Source: Comamonadaceae bacterium
Lineage (GTDB): Bacteria > Pseudomonadota > Gammaproteobacteria > Burkholderiales > Burkholderiaceae_C
Reading direction: 5' to 3'
NCBI GenBank assembly: GCA_027488215.1
Contig: JAIYCB010000037.1
Coordinates: 1 to 64,000, forward strand
DNA length: 64,000 bases
Within the stretch, counting starts at the first letter, position 1. Each line of letters begins with the position of its first letter. The notes beneath the pieces were generated by a model, which did not search any database, had not been told where the DNA came from, and saw only the letters and a program-made list of their open reading frames with translations. Positions 8,043-16,448 of the stretch are shown one piece after another. The position numbers and the translations under genes are program-made.

Positions 8043-9182
8043 ATGCTGTCCTGGGACGATCAAGTCAAACCCGCATTGCAACCTGCAATGCCCACTTTCA
8101 CTGGCGCAGACAAATCTGCCGCTGCGGCCACGCCGTCTTCAAACACAGCCGCTCCTGTCGCACCGCGTCGCATGGCTGCTGCCGACAAACGGATCATCAA
8201 TGGCCAAACCGACGTCAACCAGTTGGTGCCTTTCAAATACAAATGGGCTTGGGAGAAATACCTGGCCACCTGCGCTAACCATTGGATGCCGCAGGAAGTG
8301 AACATGAACCGCGACATCGCCTTGTGGAAAGACCCCAACGGTCTGACCGAAGATGAGCGCCGCATCGTCAAACGCAACCTCGGCTTTTTCGTGACCGCCG
8401 ATTCGCTGGCGGCCAACAACATCACGCTCGGTACCTACCGTCACATCACGGCTCCCGAATGCCGTCAATTTTTGTTGCGTCAAGCCTTCGAAGAAGCCAT
8501 CCACACCCACGCCTACCAGTACATCGTGGAGTCCTTGGGCCTGGACGAGAGCGAGATATTCAACGCCTACAACGAAATCAAGTCCATCCGTGACAAAGAC
8601 GAGTTCCTGATCCCGTTCATCAATGTGATCATGGATCCCAACTTCAAGACCGGCACGCTGGAGACAGACCAGACCTTGCTCAAGTCATTGATCGTGTTCG
8701 CTTGTCTGATGGAGGGCCTGTTCTTTTATGTGGGCTTCACGCAGATCTTGGCTCTGGGTCGCCAAAACAAGATGACCGGTGCTGCCGAGCAATACCAGTA
8801 CATCCTGCGTGACGAATCCATGCATTGCAACTTCGGCATTGACCTGATCAACACCGTCAAGTACGAGAATCCACAACTGTGGACCAACGAATTCAAGGCC
8901 GAAATCAAGGATCTTTTCCTCAAGGCTGTCGAATTGGAATACCAGTACGCGGAAGACACCATGCCCCGCGGCGTCTTGGGCATGAACGCATCCATGTTCA
9001 AAGGCTATCTGCGCTACATTGCCAACCGCCGTGCGACCCAGATTGGCCTCGAGGCTCTTTTCCCCAATGAAGAGAACCCCTTCCCCTGGATGAGCGAGAT
9101 GATCGACCTGAAAAAAGAACGCAACTTCTTTGAAACCCGGGTCATCGAATACCAAACCGGCGGGGCTTTGTCCTGGGACTGA
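8043..9182 (+). CDS. nrdB: Ribonucleoside-diphosphate reductase class Ia, beta subunit
   Basis: 379 residues, the di-iron subunit that generates the tyrosyl radical passed to NrdA. Glu151, His154 and the radical Tyr158 are present in [10 protein letters not shown], with the second set of metal ligands in DESMHCNFG near residue 260. The C-terminus (GGALSWD) fits the tail that docks on the alpha subunit. The first 60 residues form an Ala/Pro-rich extension before the core, common in related bacteria. It follows nrdA after 141 bases and may also have its own promoter. Confidence 0.97.
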   Translation: MLSWDDQVKPALQPAMPTFTGADKSAAAATPSSNTAAPVAPRRMAAADKRIINGQTDVNQLVPFKYKWAWEKYLATCANHWMPQEVNMNRDIALWKDPNGLTEDERRIVKRNLGFFVTADSLAANNITLGTYRHITAPECRQFLLRQAFEEAIHTHAYQYIVESLGLDESEIFNAYNEIKSIRDKDEFLIPFINVIMDPNFKTGTLETDQTLLKSLIVFACLMEGLFFYVGFTQILALGRQNKMTGAAEQYQYILRDESMHCNFGIDLINTVKYENPQLWTNEFKAEIKDLFLKAVELEYQYAEDTMPRGVLGMNASMFKGYLRYIANRRATQIGLEALFPNEENPFPWMSEMIDLKKERNFFETRVIEYQTGGALSWD

Positions 9183-9269
9183 TCTTCTGACCCCCAATCC
9201 CATGTCCCCCCTCTTCAAGCCACACGCTCCAATGTCTCCTGACTTTGGGCGTTGTGGCTTTTCCGCGTT

Positions 9270-9299
9270 CATGGCGTTGGGGGTTTCCCCAGCGCCATG
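9270..9299 (+). other. Long hairpin upstream of the histone H1-like gene
   Basis: A 13-bp stem (9270-9282 with 9287-9299, one G-U pair) with loop GTTT. No T-run follows. It lies between nrdB and the H1-like gene and may be a weak terminator, an mRNA 3' end or part of the downstream 5' leader. Confidence 0.5.
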
Positions 9300-9362
9300 G
9301 ATCGCTTCGTGCAATCCAACAAGCACCAAGCGTTCCCTTTCCGTTGAGTTCTCAACTTGATC

Positions 9363-9368
9363 AAGGAG
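9363..9368 (+). promoter_or_regulatory. Strong ribosome binding site of the H1-like gene
   Basis: AAGGAG six bases before ATG 9375. It decides the start at 9375 over the in-frame TTG at 9357 and suggests high expression. Confidence 0.85.
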
Positions 9369-9374
9369 AAAATC

Positions 9375-9875
9375 ATGGCAACTGCAAAAAAAGCAGCAGC
9401 AACAAAAGCTGCTCCAGCGAAGAAGGCCGCACCGGCCAAAAAAGCGGCTCCAGCTAAAAAAGTAGCTGCAGCCAAAAAACCCGCCGCCAAAAAAGCTGCT
9501 CCAGCAAAGAAAGCCGCTCCTGCCAAAAAAGCAGTAGCAGCCAAAAAGCCAGCAGCGAAAAAAGCAGCACCGGCCAAAAAAGCCGCTCCCGCAAAGAAAG
9601 TAGCCGCAGCCAAAAAGCCAGCAGCTAAAAAGGCAGCACCGGCCAAAAAAGCCGCAGCCAAGAAAGCAGCTCCTGCCAAAAAAGCCGCCCCCGCCAAAAA
9701 AGCCGCAGCCAAGAAAACTGCAGCCAAGAAGCCAGCGGCCAAAAAAGCAGTTGTGAAAAAAGCGGCCAAGAAACCAGCAGCAAAGAAGGCATCCAAAGCA
9801 CCCGCTGCCCCGGCTGCTCAAACGACGTTGAATCCTCAAGCTGCGTGGCCGTTTCCTTCGGCCGCCAAGCCCTGA
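9375..9875 (+). CDS. Histone H1-like, lysine/alanine/proline-rich DNA-binding protein
   Basis: 166 residues made almost wholly of KKAAPAKK and KKPAAKK repeats, like the C-terminal tail of eukaryotic H1 and the bacterial AlgP/HctB-type proteins of Burkholderiales. It has no acidic residues and no folded domain; residues 1-145 are repeat and the last 20 are unrelated (TTLNPQAAWPFPSAAKP). Such proteins bind DNA nonspecifically and help compact the nucleoid. Repeat number is expected to vary between strains. It is a single-gene unit with a strong ribosome binding site and a strong terminator. Confidence 0.88.
   Translation: MATAKKAAATKAAPAKKAAPAKKAAPAKKVAAAKKPAAKKAAPAKKAAPAKKAVAAKKPAAKKAAPAKKAAPAKKVAAAKKPAAKKAAPAKKAAAKKAAPAKKAAPAKKAAAKKTAAKKPAAKKAVVKKAAKKPAAKKASKAPAAPAAQTTLNPQAAWPFPSAAKP
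9400..9790 (+). repeat. Degenerate tandem repeat encoding KAAPAK units
   Basis: Repeating codon blocks of the form gccaaaaaagc(c/t)gc encode Lys-Lys-Ala-Ala-Pro-Ala. Units are degenerate at third positions, so the repeat is kept at protein level. The stretch is prone to slippage and length change. Confidence 0.85.
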
Positions 9876-9900
9876 TTCACAGTTCAGGCGCTAGCCACCA

Positions 9901-9933
9901 AGCCCGTCACTGGCAACAGTGCCGGGCTTTTTT
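9901..9933 (+). terminator. Rho-independent terminator of the H1-like gene
   Basis: A 12-position stem AGCCCGTCACTG/CAGTGCCGGGCT (9901-9912/9917-9928, one mismatch), loop GCAA, followed by T9928-T9933. It stands between the convergent H1-like and DUF3426 genes. Confidence 0.93.
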
Positions 9934-9962
9934 ATGCGAAATTCACACCGGGTTGACCGGCA

Positions 9963-10850
9963 TCAAGGGTAAAAATTCAGCACCCGGTAATCGCTGAAGA
10001 CCCTGTCTGGGGACACCAGAACTTTCAAAGTCCCTGACCAAGACTGACCTGGAGACAAGGTTGACGGTGCACCGGCCTGTTCGGGCATGACCACGGTGCG
10101 CAGCACCAGCTTGCCTCGTTCATCCATCAAACTCAGCTCCAAGGCCGTCATACCAAGGACGCGGCGCGTCGAATTGCGGACAGACCACGACAGGACATGA
10201 TCATCGCTGCGTTGCACGAGACTGGAGCTTTCAATGACCATGCCCTCTGGATCGCGCAGCGGACTGACTTGGCAACCCAAGGATTGACACAGATGGCGAA
10301 TCATGGGTTCACTGTCAGGCCATGAAGCGGCAATGGCATTTCTTTGCACGTAGGCCAGTTGAATCACCAGCAGCAAGGCCAAGGACAGGACCGCATACGG
10401 TGCAAGCCATGCCCTGGATGGCAAAGCTTCGGAGACTTTTTCGGGTCCTGGCAAAGCCTCAGCCGTCAAAGGCTCAGGTTTGAAACGGGACAAAGCGTCT
10501 TCAAAAGCGGCCAACTCGGCTTGCGCTGGCCGGATGGGGCCAGTTGAGCTGCAGTCTTCTTTTGTCAATAAATCGTCGAGCGAAATGCGGTCTGCCGGAT
10601 CAACAACCAAATCAGGTACTTGCTCCGACTCTCCCGTTTTGTATGGAGGACCGTTCGTCGAGCCAGGGCCAGCCTCAAAAGGTGAAACAGGCGTCACGTG
10701 ATTTGCAGGGGACCAACGCAGCACCAGCCCGGTGCTGTCAAACGCTTGGCCGCAGGCACTGCAACGCAACCAGCCTTTGGCAGCGTGCAGATGCACCTGC
10801 GTCAGCTGATAAACCGTGGCACACGAAGGGCAGCGGGTGATCCTTTTCAT
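9963..10850 (-). CDS. Zinc-ribbon/DUF3426 membrane protein
   Basis: 295 residues from ATG 10850, chosen because the MJ0042-type zinc ribbon starts right there (Cys7, Cys10, Cys30, Cys33; KRITRCPSCATVYQ...LRCSACG). An acidic low-complexity linker, one membrane span near residues 150-170 (YAVLSLALLLVIQLAYV) and a C-terminal DUF3426 domain follow. The family is widespread in beta- and gammaproteobacteria and usually sits after prmA, as here. Function is unknown; the layout suggests a cytoplasmic metal-binding head joined to a periplasmic domain. Confidence 0.88.
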   Translation of the reverse strand: MKRITRCPSCATVYQLTQVHLHAAKGWLRCSACGQAFDSTGLVLRWSPANHVTPVSPFEAGPGSTNGPPYKTGESEQVPDLVVDPADRISLDDLLTKEDCSSTGPIRPAQAELAAFEDALSRFKPEPLTAEALPGPEKVSEALPSRAWLAPYAVLSLALLLVIQLAYVQRNAIAASWPDSEPMIRHLCQSLGCQVSPLRDPEGMVIESSSLVQRSDDHVLSWSVRNSTRRVLGMTALELSLMDERGKLVLRTVVMPEQAGAPSTLSPGQSWSGTLKVLVSPDRVFSDYRVLNFYP

Positions 10851-10918
10851 GGCCCGATTGTAGACAGGCTCAAGCTGTTCAGCCTGTGCGTGCAGACCGA
10901 AGCACGCCACAGCTCGCG

Positions 10919-11815
10919 TCAGGCAGACCGAACCACCTTCTTGGCAGTCATCAAAATCCAGCCTTCCTGGGCATCGGCCACTTCAAGGGCTACCCATGGA
11001 GCGTACGCGGCTTTGAGCTCCTCGGCCTGCCGCTCAAGGATACCGGCCAAGACCAAATGACCACCAGGCGTCACATGCGAACACAGCAGGGGAGCCAGCA
11101 CTTTCAAAGGCGTGGCCAGGATATTGGCCAGCACCGTCTGGTACTGACCTTGCGCTTTGTCGGGCAAACCGGCTTGCAATTGCACATCGTTGGCCTGAGC
11201 ATTCAACTCAGTCGAGGTCACAGCAGCTTCGTCAATATCCACCGCATCGATGGTGGTCGCACCGTATTTGGCCGCACCAATGGCCAAAATGCCTGAGCCG
11301 CAACCGTAGTCGAGCACACGCTGCCCCTGCACGTCATGCTGGGCAATCCAGCGCAGACACATGCGTGTGGTGGGGTGGGTGCCGGTACCAAAAGCCAAGC
11401 CTGGGTCGAGTCGGATGATGTGCCGGGCCTGATCAGGGGGCTCATGCCAAGTGGGTACGATCCAGAAATCGGACGTCACCTCGACCGGCGCAAACTGCGA
11501 CTGGGTCAGGCGCACCCAGTCTTGGTCTTCCAAAGCCTGGATACCCAACAACTGGCAATCCTCAAAAAAGTCTTGGGCACCCAATAAAACTGCCGCCTCC
11601 TGAGCCGCATCCTCCTGAGAGAACAAGGCCACCATGCGCGAACGCTGCCAACCGTCTTTGGGCGGTGGCATGCCGGGTTCACCAAACAAGGCTTGTTCGG
11701 CGGGCGTTTGTGCGTCAGCGTCTTCCACTGACACACTCAACGCATCCAAAGCGTCCAGCGCATCGCTCAGCACGTCCACCCGGTCTTCGGGGCACAGCAG
11801 GCTCAGTTCATACAT
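10919..11815 (-). CDS. prmA: Ribosomal protein L11 methyltransferase
   Basis: 298 residues. PrmA trimethylates ribosomal protein L11 using S-adenosylmethionine. The N-terminal substrate-recognition domain is followed by a Rossmann-type methyltransferase domain with the SAM motif VLDYGCGSGILAIGAAK near residue 165 and a typical LANILATPL motif IV near 230. It starts four bases after the accC stop, so it is the third gene of accB-accC-prmA-DUF3426, a gene order common in Burkholderiales. Confidence 0.97.
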   Translation of the reverse strand: MYELSLLCPEDRVDVLSDALDALDALSVSVEDADAQTPAEQALFGEPGMPPPKDGWQRSRMVALFSQEDAAQEAAVLLGAQDFFEDCQLLGIQALEDQDWVRLTQSQFAPVEVTSDFWIVPTWHEPPDQARHIIRLDPGLAFGTGTHPTTRMCLRWIAQHDVQGQRVLDYGCGSGILAIGAAKYGATTIDAVDIDEAAVTSTELNAQANDVQLQAGLPDKAQGQYQTVLANILATPLKVLAPLLCSHVTPGGHLVLAGILERQAEELKAAYAPWVALEVADAQEGWILMTAKKVVRSA

Positions 11816-11819
11816 AAAG

Positions 11820-13169
11820 TTAGCGCTTGTGCTGGCTCAGCCAGTGTTCCAGGTAATGGATGTTGGTGCCGCCTTGCATGAACTTGGCGTCCACCATCAA
11901 TTCACGGTGCAGCGGGATGTTGGTGTTGATGCCTTCGATCACGGTCTCGGCCAGCGCGGTCTGCATGCGGGCCAGGGCCTGTTCGCGGGTGTCGCCGTGC
12001 ACGATCAGCTTGCCGATCATCGAGTCGTAATTCGGTGGCACAAAGTAATTGTTGTAGGCGTGCGAATCCACACGCACGCCGGGGCCGCCTGGCATGTGCC
12101 AAGAAGTGATGCGACCTGGTGACGGTGTGAACTTGAAGGGGTCTTCGGCGTTCACACGGCACTCAATGGCATGACCCCGGATCTGGATCTGCTTTTGGGT
12201 GAAAGGCAATTTTTCACCGGCAGCGACCATGATCTGCGTCTTGACAATGTCCACACTCGTCACCCACTCCGTCACTGGGTGCTCGACCTGGACGCGGGTG
12301 TTCATCTCGATGAAATAGAACTCGCCGTTTTCATACAAAAACTCGAAGGTGCCCGCACCCCGGTAATTGATTTTTTTGCAGGCAGCCACGCAACGCTCAC
12401 CAATCTTGTCGATCAGCTTGCGTGGAATGCCTGGTGCGGGGGCTTCTTCGATCACTTTTTGGTGCCGCCGCTGCATGGAGCAGTCACGCTCTCCCAAATA
12501 CACAGCGTTGCGGTGCTTGTCGGCCAGGATTTGGATTTCCACATGGCGCGGGTTCTGTAAGAACTTTTCCATGTATACCGCCGGATTGCCAAATGCAGCA
12601 CCGGCTTCGGCCTTGGTCATTTGCACGGCATTGATGAGCGCCGCCTCGGTGTGCACCACGCGCATGCCGCGTCCGCCACCGCCGCCTGCAGCCTTGATGA
12701 TGACCGGGTATCCGACAGCTTTGGCGATGCGGCGTATTTGCACCGGGTCATCGGGCAATTCACCTTCAGAACCAGGCACACAAGGCACGCCTGCGCGAAT
12801 CATGGCCTGCTTGGCTGAAACCTTGTCACCCATGATGCGGATCGACTCGGGTGTGGGTCCGATGAACTGGAAACCGCTTTTTTCAACCCGCTCGGCAAAG
12901 TCAGCGTTCTCGCTCAAAAAGCCGTAGCCTGGGTGAATGGCCTCGGCATCCGTCACTTCAGCCGCAGAGATGATGGCGGGCATGTTGAGGTAGCTCAGCG
13001 GCGACGCCGCAGGCCCGATGCAAACCGCTTCTTCGGCCAACTTGACGTATTTGGCTTCTTTGTCAGCTTCTGAATAGACCATCACCGCTTTGACGCCCAG
13101 TTCGCGACAAGCGCGCTGGATGCGCAAGGCGATTTCGCCTCGGTTGGCGACCAGGATTTTCTTGAACAT
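11820..13169 (-). CDS. accC: Acetyl-CoA carboxylase, biotin carboxylase subunit
   Basis: 449 residues, the usual length. It carboxylates the biotin on AccB with ATP and bicarbonate, the first half-reaction of fatty acid synthesis. The N-terminal Rossmann-like domain begins [18 protein letters not shown]. The ATP-grasp domain has the glycine-rich loop [11 protein letters not shown] near 160-170 and the catalytic stretch [14 protein letters not shown] near 288-301. It lies 15 bases after accB and four bases before prmA on the same strand. Confidence 0.98.
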   Translation of the reverse strand: MFKKILVANRGEIALRIQRACRELGVKAVMVYSEADKEAKYVKLAEEAVCIGPAASPLSYLNMPAIISAAEVTDAEAIHPGYGFLSENADFAERVEKSGFQFIGPTPESIRIMGDKVSAKQAMIRAGVPCVPGSEGELPDDPVQIRRIAKAVGYPVIIKAAGGGGGRGMRVVHTEAALINAVQMTKAEAGAAFGNPAVYMEKFLQNPRHVEIQILADKHRNAVYLGERDCSMQRRHQKVIEEAPAPGIPRKLIDKIGERCVAACKKINYRGAGTFEFLYENGEFYFIEMNTRVQVEHPVTEWVTSVDIVKTQIMVAAGEKLPFTQKQIQIRGHAIECRVNAEDPFKFTPSPGRITSWHMPGGPGVRVDSHAYNNYFVPPNYDSMIGKLIVHGDTREQALARMQTALAETVIEGINTNIPLHRELMVDAKFMQGGTNIHYLEHWLSQHKR

Positions 13170-13184
13170 GAAATCCCCGTGGCT

Positions 13185-13643
13185 TTATTCGACGATGAAA
13201 AGAGGCTGACCGTATTCCACAGCCTGACCGTTTTCACACAGGATTTGCGTGACGGTGCCAGCCTTGTCGGACTCGATCTCGTTGAGGATTTTCATCGCTT
13301 CGATGATGCACAAGGTATCACCCTCCTTGACCACCGACCCAATTTGGATGAAAGGTGCCGAGCCAGGGCTGGACGAACGGTAGAAAGTGCCCACCATGGG
13401 CGACTTCACAGCGTGACCTGCGGGCGCTGGGGCCAAAACAGGGGCGGCCTCAGCCGGGGCGACGACGGGGGCAACCACAACGGGGGCTGCTGCCATGGGA
13501 CTTGCTTGCTGCATCACCACCGGCTGAGCCACTCCCATGCTCTTGACAATGCGAACCTTGCCTTCGGCTTCGGTGATTTCCAACTCCGACACATTCGAGT
13601 CGGACACCAAGTCAATCAGTGTTTTGAGTTTGCGCAAATCCAT
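13185..13643 (-). CDS. accB: Biotin carboxyl carrier protein of acetyl-CoA carboxylase
   Basis: 152 residues from ATG 13643, which has GGAGG just upstream; an in-frame upstream extension is unlikely. The N-terminal domain (1-38) is followed by a long Ala/Pro/Val-rich linker (about 40-78) and the biotinyl domain, where Lys118 in EAMKI is the biotinylation site. Biotinyl-AccB shuttles the carboxyl group between AccC and the carboxyltransferase AccAD (not in this window). First gene of the leftward operon; the 159 bases upstream have no other gene and must carry the promoter. Confidence 0.98.
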   Translation of the reverse strand: MDLRKLKTLIDLVSDSNVSELEITEAEGKVRIVKSMGVAQPVVMQQASPMAAAPVVVAPVVAPAEAAPVLAPAPAGHAVKSPMVGTFYRSSSPGSAPFIQIGSVVKEGDTLCIIEAMKILNEIESDKAGTVTQILCENGQAVEYGQPLFIVE

Positions 13644-13802
13644 AGATCCTCCATTGCTTGAGCTCAAGTAATGGGTTGAATTTACACCAAATTTCAATAA
13701 AAACCTTGAATTGATGTTTTCTTATCCCAAACTAACAATCAAATCGCAGCAATTGTGCGTTAGGAGAGCAATCCACCACCCCGGAACGGTGATCGAAGTG
13801 CG

Positions 13803-14363
13803 TCAAATGAAGGCGCTGCGCCACTGGGTCAGATCATCAGCCGTGAGTTGGCCCATCTTCTGTCGCCAAATGCTGCCATCTGCCTTGAAAAATACCGTAA
13901 ATGGCAGTCCACCCACTGCGTTACCCAAGGATTTGGCCAAATGGGTTCCCTCCAATCCGGCCAATCCCACCGGAAAACCCAATGCATGTTTAGCCAGGAA
14001 TTTGCGAACAGCGCTGGGCTGATCAATGGCCAATGCCACCACTTGATGCCCGTTGACCTTGTTTTCGCGCCAGAAGGCGTCGATCATGGGCAGTTCCTCG
14101 ATGCAAGGAGGGCACCAAGTGGCCCAAAAATTCAAAAGCAAAGGTTGACCCTGAAATTTGGCCATGGTCAAGGCTTCGCCCACAGGTGACTCGAACTGCT
14201 GACTCCACAATGGATGCTTCACCGCGTCATCCACCTTTTGAGGCTCAAAACGCCACAAAGCCACGCCAACCCCGGCGACAGCGGCCGCCGCACCAGCACC
14301 CCAAATCAGATGACGCCTGGAGCCTTTTGCAATTGGATGGTTCATGACTGCATTGTCTTTCAT
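13803..14363 (-). CDS. TlpA-family membrane-anchored thiol-disulfide oxidoreductase
   Basis: 186 residues. An N-terminal uncleaved signal anchor (about 18-37) precedes a periplasmic thioredoxin fold with the active site WATWCPPC (Cys84, Cys87). Such proteins reduce disulfides in the periplasm, often for cytochrome c or copper-centre assembly. ATG 14363 overlaps the stop of the upstream gene by four bases (ATGA), so the two are coupled. No Ccm or Cox gene is close, so the client is unknown. Confidence 0.9.
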   Translation of the reverse strand: MKDNAVMNHPIAKGSRRHLIWGAGAAAAVAGVGVALWRFEPQKVDDAVKHPLWSQQFESPVGEALTMAKFQGQPLLLNFWATWCPPCIEELPMIDAFWRENKVNGHQVVALAIDQPSAVRKFLAKHALGFPVGLAGLEGTHLAKSLGNAVGGLPFTVFFKADGSIWRQKMGQLTADDLTQWRSAFI

Positions 14364-14944
14364 GCTGCCAACAGGCGCTCCAAGGCTGCCAAATCCCCAC
14401 GGGGGGAGCGGCCTTGTGCGTCGGGCAACAAGGCCCCTCGCAAGTCATCCAAGTCGTAAATGCGAAGGTGCACGCCCACATCTTCGTTCAAGAGGTCACA
14501 AAAGCTGTGCAAACTGAGGACATCCACATCGTCCCCATGCAAGCCCCGCACGGTTTGCACTTCGTAGCGCTGGTTCTGGTTGATCAAGGCGATCTCGGCC
14601 GATTTAGGGTCGTCACAAAACAAGGCCAGGTCCACATCGCACAGTCGCGTTGCCCACCCCTGCCAGACCGCACCGCCTAGGTGCGGGCGAAATTCGGCCA
14701 GCCGCTGCATCCATACCCGTGCCAGCTCACGCAAGGCCAGCAACTCCCCAGGCTGGGTGTCGGCGCAAAACAGCGCAATGTAGTCACGCACCTCGGCTTC
14801 GAGCACATCATTGGTCGGCAAAGCGGTTCGGGTGGAAAGCCCCAACTCTTTCAAAGCCCGGTGCTTGGCCGGGCCAAAAGCCAGACCTTCTTCTACCACC
14901 AAGCGGGCGGCGGTGGCGGCGATTTCAAGCGCAACATCGTTCAT
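14360..14944 (-). CDS. Conserved protein with possible nucleotidyltransferase-like motif
   Basis: 194 residues; I do not recognise a named family. Residues 90-106 (GGAVWQGWATRLCDVDL) fit the GG/GS-x(n)-D-x-D signature of the polymerase-beta-like nucleotidyltransferase fold (Gly90-Gly91, Asp103, Asp105), and the strand LALF after it agrees. No signal peptide or membrane span is seen. It overlaps the thioredoxin-like gene downstream and diverges from mpl. Placement next to mpl recurs, from memory, in related genomes. A nucleotide-transfer activity is a guess from the motif alone. Confidence 0.7.
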   Translation of the reverse strand: MNDVALEIAATAARLVVEEGLAFGPAKHRALKELGLSTRTALPTNDVLEAEVRDYIALFCADTQPGELLALRELARVWMQRLAEFRPHLGGAVWQGWATRLCDVDLALFCDDPKSAEIALINQNQRYEVQTVRGLHGDDVDVLSLHSFCDLLNEDVGVHLRIYDLDDLRGALLPDAQGRSPRGDLAALERLLAA

Positions 14945-15000
14945 GGAAGCAGATTGTGCCTGCCTGCAGCCCCCTGAATGAATTGCACAGTGTCGCCGCC

Positions 15001-15006
15001 TAAAAT
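15001..15006 (+). promoter_or_regulatory. Candidate -10 element for mpl (TAAAAT)
   Basis: TAAAAT ends six bases before the mpl ATG at 15013, predicting transcription start at the A of the start codon and hence a leaderless mRNA. No good -35 is seen. Confidence 0.4.
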
Positions 15007-15012
15007 CTGGTC

Positions 15013-16380
15013 ATGCATATTCATATTTTGGGCATTTGTGGCACCTTCATGGGTGGTTTGGCGGCTCTTGCGCGAGAAGCCGGGCATCGGGTGACCGGTT
15101 GCGACGCAGGCGTTTACCCCCCGATGAGCGACCAGCTAAGCGCTTTGGGGATCGAGCTGATCGAGGGTTTTGACGCCGACCAGATGGCCTTAAAGTCCGA
15201 CATGTACGTGATTGGCAATGTGGTCAGCCGCGCACGCTTGCCCGATGGCGCCCCCAAGTTCCCGCTGATGGAAGCGATTTTGGAAGCCGGTGCACCCTAC
15301 ACCAGCGGCCCCCAATGGTTGTCTGAACATGTTCTGCAAGGCCAGCATGTTTTGGCCGTGGCAGGTACGCATGGCAAAACCACCACCACCTCCATGCTGA
15401 CCTGGGTGTTGGAGCAAGCCGGTTTGCAACCGGGATTTCTGGTCGGTGGCGTGCCGCTCAACTTTGGTGTCTCGGCCCGACTGGGGGGCGGAAAGTACTT
15501 TGTCATCGAATCCGACGAATATGACACGGCCTTCTTCGACAAGCGCAGTAAGTTCGTGCATTACCGACCGCGCACTGTGATTTTGAATAACCTCGAGTTT
15601 GACCACGCCGACATCTTTGACGACCTGGCCGCCATCGAGCGCCAGTTCCACCACTTGGTGCGCACCGTGCCCGGCTCGGGTCGCGTGGTGGTCAATGGCC
15701 TGGAAGAAAGTCTCACCCGTGTGCTGGGCCAAGGTTGCTGGAGCGAAGTGCGCACATTTGGTTCGGCCGTGAGCGACTTTGTAGCCGATGGCGAACCCTC
15801 ACAGTTCCAGGTGTTTCAGGCTGGCAAACCTGTGGCCGAAGTGCAATGGGCTATGGGGGGGGTGCACAACCAGCTCAACGCACTGGCCGCCATCGCCGCC
15901 GCCGAGCATGTGGGCGTGGCACCGGCTGTGGCAGCGAAGGCGCTGACCACCTTTGAAAACGTCAAACGCCGCATGGAAGTGCGCGGCACCGTGAACGGCA
16001 TCACCGTCTACGACGATTTCGCCCACCACCCCACCGCGATCCGCACCACCGTCAACGGCCTGCGACGCCAAGTGGGCGAGGCGCGCATCCTCGCGATCTT
16101 CGAGCCGCGCAGCAACACCATGAAGCTGGGCACCATGAAAGCCCAGCTGCCCTGGAGCCTGGAAGAGGCTGATTTGGCGTTTTGCCATTCAGGGGGACTG
16201 GGCTGGGACGCCGCGGCCGCGCTGACGCCCATGGGCTCCAAAGCGCAAGTGGGCGCCAACATTGACGAAGTGATCGCGCAGGTGTTGGCACAAGTGCAAC
16301 CCGGTGACCACCTGCTGTGCATGAGCAACGGGGGCTTTGGCGGCATTCACGCCAAGCTGCTGGCAACCTTGGCCAACTGA
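15013..16380 (+). CDS. mpl: UDP-N-acetylmuramate:L-alanyl-gamma-D-glutamyl-meso-diaminopimelate ligase
   Basis: 455 residues. Mpl is a Mur-ligase-family enzyme that attaches recycled murein tripeptide to UDP-MurNAc in the cytoplasm. It begins MHIHILGICGTFMGGLA, the Mpl form of the Rossmann N-domain (MurC has a GIGG variant). The ATP-binding loop GTHGKTTTTSML is near residue 120, and the C-terminal domain contains ARILAIFEPRSNTMKLG near 360. It acts downstream of AmpD (encoded at 3.9 kb) in the same recycling route. No ribosome binding site is visible before the ATG. Confidence 0.97.
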   Translation: MHIHILGICGTFMGGLAALAREAGHRVTGCDAGVYPPMSDQLSALGIELIEGFDADQMALKSDMYVIGNVVSRARLPDGAPKFPLMEAILEAGAPYTSGPQWLSEHVLQGQHVLAVAGTHGKTTTTSMLTWVLEQAGLQPGFLVGGVPLNFGVSARLGGGKYFVIESDEYDTAFFDKRSKFVHYRPRTVILNNLEFDHADIFDDLAAIERQFHHLVRTVPGSGRVVVNGLEESLTRVLGQGCWSEVRTFGSAVSDFVADGEPSQFQVFQAGKPVAEVQWAMGGVHNQLNALAAIAAAEHVGVAPAVAAKALTTFENVKRRMEVRGTVNGITVYDDFAHHPTAIRTTVNGLRRQVGEARILAIFEPRSNTMKLGTMKAQLPWSLEEADLAFCHSGGLGWDAAAALTPMGSKAQVGANIDEVIAQVLAQVQPGDHLLCMSNGGFGGIHAKLLATLAN

Positions 16381-16396
16381 TTTCTGCCATCCCTTC

Positions 16397-16425
16397 AACA
16401 AAGCCCGCATTACGCGGACTTTGTT
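16397..16425. terminator. Hairpin between convergent mpl and aroG
   Basis: Stem AACAAAG-CCGC / GCGG-CTTTGTT (16397-16408 with 16414-16425, one C-A mismatch) with loop ATTAC lies in the 68-base gap between the two stop codons. T-tracts are short on both strands, so termination strength is uncertain. Confidence 0.5.
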
Positions 16426-16448
16426 CATCACGTCAACCTCCTTGAGGC

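Noticed and set aside
9375..9875. CRISPR-like periodicity in the H1-like gene
   Set aside because: The repeats are coding, without constant spacers, and follow the KAAP amino acid pattern.
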